DNA of 64,000 nucleotides from assembly GCA_037833965.1 (NCBI GenBank), contig AP031355.1:15463501-15527500 (forward strand), read 5' to 3'. The position numbers and the translations under genes were made by a program. Shown piece after piece: positions 63,291 to 64,000 of the stretch. The stretch comes from Marchantia polymorpha subsp. ruderalis. Taxonomy: Eukaryota; Streptophyta; Marchantiopsida; Marchantiales; Marchantiaceae. Below the pieces are notes generated by a model that ran no database searches, was not told the origin of the DNA, and saw only the letters and a program-made list of their open reading frames with translations. Position 1 is the stretch's first letter. Every line of letters begins with the position of its first letter.

Positions 63291-64000
63291 GGGAGACATT
63301 ATAAAATACGACAGCAAGCTGGCTGATCACCTGGAGGTCTGCTAGGGGCACCTGGAGGCTTAAGAGATGGTACACGTGGACCTACAGTGAGCAAAGATAA
63401 AATAGAAGTCAGAGACTCAAATCAAAACTCAATATGCCTCGCATGGTTTACACATCTCCCGATAAAACAATGCCAGAGATCTAAATTCGGCTCATCATCT
63501 GACAGAGTTAGAGCTAGACTCTGTCCACAAGGTACACGTTTCAGTTTGATGAGACCAGCCAACGTCACACGCTCACAGCTTGGTGTGCCACTTTTCAGAC
63601 TCCGATTCAAACCTTCCCGAATGATGTGTATCAAAGTTAGCGAATCCAAGACCTCGAAGAACATTCAGGCTCATGTTCAGTTCTGGTGCTTTGAGTCTCT
63701 ACTCCGTAAGTCTTTCACCGTTCATCTCATAAGCATTTTACGCCATGAAGGCTAGGTCAATGTGATGATGTGAATGAGAAGATACAAATATATAAATTTT
63801 CACGATGTGGGCAAAAGTGACGACAGTTGCTTCGCTCTCTGTCTGAAGGCTGTGATAATAGAACAATTTGGTATGTCACATGAGTTGTATGTTTCAGTCA
63901 TCTGAATCAACTATTTCGTCGAAAGACTAAAATGGGTTCGAATCCCATCAAAAACCTTCGGTAGAATCAAAGACAAATCATTTTATACAGTTGAGGGTCG
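63291..64000. other. Unmatched host DNA at the right edge
   Basis: The match with the first unit ends at 63290. A 122-codon frame at 63387-63755 has no motif I recognise and no supporting copy. Nothing else seen. Confidence 0.5.

Noticed and set aside
63387-63755. 122-codon frame at the right edge
   Set aside because: No motif, no second copy, ordinary length for chance.
63932-63948. T-arm-like sequence ATGGGTTCGAATCCCAT suggesting a tRNA gene
   Set aside because: No matching acceptor stem, D-arm or anticodon arm can be drawn upstream.

Overview
The window looks like nuclear DNA of a land plant. The host genes resemble a clade-A-like PP2C phosphatase and a ferric-chelate reductase (FRO-type). 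The mobile DNA is a Ty3/gypsy family with a tRNA-Asp-type primer site, as in the plant Athila/Tat side of the group. A bryophyte is my guess, held weakly. I see no prokaryotic operons, rRNA, convincing tRNA or CRISPR.

Two things fill the window. (1) A host segmental array whose unit is [AT-rich spacer - PP2C upstream region - PP2C-like gene - spacer - FRO-like gene]. PP2C-like copies lie at 9814-11363 (broken), 52651-54570 (open, 639 codons) and 60494-61818 (broken). FRO pieces lie at 29962-30668, 51020-51633 and 59294-59460. All three PP2C-like copies have lost key metal-binding residues, so they look like pseudophosphatases. (2) Eleven whole or partial LTRs of one retrotransposon family with very long LTRs (about 4.8-5.4 kb), mostly solo LTRs nested in one another. 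TGT...ACA ends and exact 5-bp target duplications fix most boundaries.

Layout: 1-8041, three nested LTRs (the third in opposite orientation). 8042-12840, host spacer, PP2C copy 1 and a second PP2C relic. 12841-28379, one whole-looking minus-strand element with 4870-bp LTRs that look identical, a gag-protease frame, a pol frame, primer site and polypurine tract. 28385-30668, host spacer and the left part of a FRO gene. 30669-51019, a four-member solo-LTR stack (one LTR in another, with two more inside that), inserted in the FRO coding region. 51020-55097, FRO end and PP2C copy 2. 55098-57678, LTR fragments. 57679-64000, host spacer, a duplicate FRO last exon, PP2C copy 3, and spacer matching 28434-29864.

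The most unusual feature is that each LTR long enough to show it carries, in the sense direction, a long ORF of about 850-1035 codons. It lies upstream of the LTR TATA box, hence in U3. It encodes a conserved N-terminal domain with a Trp-rich LDFLLWGWN motif, a variable Pro/Ser/Arg-rich middle and a conserved C-terminal coiled coil. I do not recognise this protein. A gene in U3 is carried at both ends of the element, survives in every solo LTR, and would be the 3'-most gene of the genomic RNA.
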